Below the pieces are notes generated by a model. The model was not told the DNA's origin and ran no database searches. It worked only from the letters and a program-made list of their open reading frames with translations. Of a stretch of 64,000 bases of DNA, positions 62,845 through 64,000 are shown piece after piece. The DNA is from Pseudaquabacterium inlustre (GTDB lineage: Bacteria > Pseudomonadota > Gammaproteobacteria > Burkholderiales > Burkholderiaceae_C): NCBI RefSeq assembly GCF_038066595.1, contig NZ_JBBUTH010000001.1, positions 310,001 through 374,000 on the forward strand, read 5' to 3'. The position numbers and the translations under genes are program-made. Each line of letters opens with the position of its first letter. The first letter of the stretch is position 1.

Positions 62845-64000
62845 ATGGCCCTCAGCCTCTCCGCCTTCCTGCCCACCGACACCCGCCGCACCGCCGGCCC
62901 GCCCACCAGCCAGGGCACCAGCCCGAGCACCAGCCCGAGCACGGGCCAGGCCGCGCAGGGCAACCCCGGCGCCTACGGCAACGCCTTCGCCGACCTGCTG
63001 CGCGACACCCAGACCCGCGCACTGACCAGCCCCGCGCCCGCCGCCGCGGTGCAGCCCGTGCCGGCCACCACGGCCAGCCCGCGATCTGCCGCCACGGCCA
63101 CGGTGACGACCGCCAGCGCACCCACCAGTGCGCCCGTCACCCCACCCGTCAGCGCGCCCGCCAGCCGCCCGGTGGCCAGCGGCACCTCGGCCATCAGCAC
63201 CTCGGCCAACAGCGCGCCGGCCCGGTCCACGGCCGAGGCCAGCGCCACTGACGCCACCACTGACGCCGGCACCGACGCCACCACGGCGTCTGCCGACGGC
63301 GCATCCGACGCCGCCCCGGCCTCGGCCCCCGCCAACCGCGCCGCCGCGCCGGGCCGCAGCACGACCAACACCGCGGCTGCCGCCCGACGCAACGGCAACA
63401 GCAGCAGCAGCGGCAGTGGCAGCAGCACGGCCGATCTGCAGGCCCACGCCGCCACGGCCACGGCAGCCAGCACGGCCGGCAACGGTGCGGCCGGCGCCAC
63501 CGCCACGCGGGGCGCCGACAGCGCCGCGCTGGCCGCCGCAGCCGCCAGCCGCCCGGGCCGCCGTGCCGACGCATCGGCCGACGCCTCCGCCAGCGATGCC
63601 GGCGACGCCACCCGCGCCGAGGCGCAGCGCCTGCCGGGCGACGACGCGGCCGCGCCGGCCTCAGCCGACGCAGTGGCGCGCCAGCCCACCGCCGCCGACA
63701 CACTGCCGGCCGCGGTCATGGCACCGCCCCCGGTGGCCGACCCGGCCGCTGCGGCACGCACCGGCGCCACGGCGCCCGATGCCGCGCAGCCCGACCCCGC
63801 CGTTGGCACGCCATCGCTGTCCGCCCTCGGCGGGGCCGAGCGCGGGGTGGCCGGCATCACCGACACGGCCAGAGCGGCCAACACGGCCAGCCCAGCCAGC
63901 ACCGCAGAAACGCCACTGCCCGGCGCCAGCGCCCAGGCGCTGCGCCCGCGCACGGCTGCGGCCGATGCCCCGCTGGCCGCCACCGCGTCCAGTGGCGCCG
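62845..64000 (+). CDS. fliK: FliK, flagellar hook-length control protein (3' end missing)
   Basis: The first 385 codons are present and open to the window edge. The N-terminus MALSLSAFLP is followed by NAFADLLRD, then a very long Ala/Thr/Ser/Pro-rich stretch with many TSPST and ATTDAGTDAT units, as expected of the FliK ruler region. The conserved C-terminal switch domain must lie beyond 64000. The 121-bp gap after fliJ holds no other gene. The call depends on position, composition and the short N-terminal motif. Confidence 0.8.
   Translation, partial: MALSLSAFLPTDTRRTAGPPTSQGTSPSTSPSTGQAAQGNPGAYGNAFADLLRDTQTRALTSPAPAAAVQPVPATTASPRSAATATVTTASAPTSAPVTPPVSAPASRPVASGTSAISTSANSAPARSTAEASATDATTDAGTDATTASADGASDAAPASAPANRAAAPGRSTTNTAAAARRNGNSSSSGSGSSTADLQAHAATATAASTAGNGAAGATATRGADSAALAAAAASRPGRRADASADASASDAGDATRAEAQRLPGDDAAAPASADAVARQPTAADTLPAAVMAPPPVADPAAAARTGATAPDAAQPDPAVGTPSLSALGGAERGVAGITDTARAANTASPASTAETPLPGASAQALRPRTAAADAPLAATASSGA

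Overview
The window looks like chromosome of a high-GC betaproteobacterium, most likely Burkholderiales in the Leptothrix/Sphaerotilus/Rubrivivax/Roseateles neighbourhood. The signs are FlhDC as flagellar master regulator, FliA (sigma-28) promoters of the form TCAAG-N14/15-(G/T/C)CCGATAA, CheZ, and almost no A/T-ending codons. No rRNA, tRNA, CRISPR array, IS element or phage gene was seen. The genus is an inference; the flagellar content is direct.

Layout. (1) 1-64 is the first 21 codons of flhB on the minus strand. (2) 398-16039 is a giant plus-strand gene of 5,213 codons. It consists of about 620 eight-residue repeats, arranged mostly in 17-octad (408-bp) super-repeats, followed by a calcium-loop C-terminal domain. 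It has its own FliA-type promoter and a strong terminator. (3) 16302-29420 is a glycan island: a DUF616-type glycosyltransferase, then gmd-fcl-cupin-methyltransferase-aminotransferase on the plus strand (GDP-mannose-derived deoxysugars), then FkbM methyltransferase, a three-part fucosyltransferase-like/DUF268 fusion and three further glycosyltransferases on the minus strand. (4) 29443-36516, same strand, is a complete type I secretion system (TolC, HlyD and HlyB types) headed by a SPINDLY-like GT41 glycosyltransferase. (5) 36697-45651 (minus) is a chemotaxis/motor/master-regulator block: cheZ, cheY, an orphan protein with a C39-like domain, motB, motA, a membrane methyltransferase, an HD-like protein, flhC and flhD. 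(6) 45973-48424 holds a membrane-tethered receiver protein and a capsule-synthesis (KpsC/S)-like protein. (7) 49190-54965 holds three tandem flagellins, fliD, fliS and a fliT-like gene. (8) 54983-64000 holds a YcgR/PilZ-like gene, a lone pseudopilin, fliE (divergent), and fliF-G-H-I-J-K, with fliK running off the end.

How it fits together. cheY-cheZ and flhB lie on the same strand and are direct neighbours in many Burkholderiales; here about 36.6 kb separates them. That insert carries the giant octad-repeat protein, a type I exporter able to secrete such a protein, and many glycosyltransferases. FliA-type promoters recur in front of cheY, motA, flagellin 1, flagellin 2, fliD, fliS and the giant gene. 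The best candidate for an undescribed system is therefore a flagellar-regulon, type I-secreted, possibly glycosylated, roughly half-megadalton octad-repeat surface protein, with an orphan C39-like domain protein as a possible accessory. The repeat structure, promoter match and gene neighbourhood are visible in the sequence; secretion by this exporter and glycosylation are inferences.
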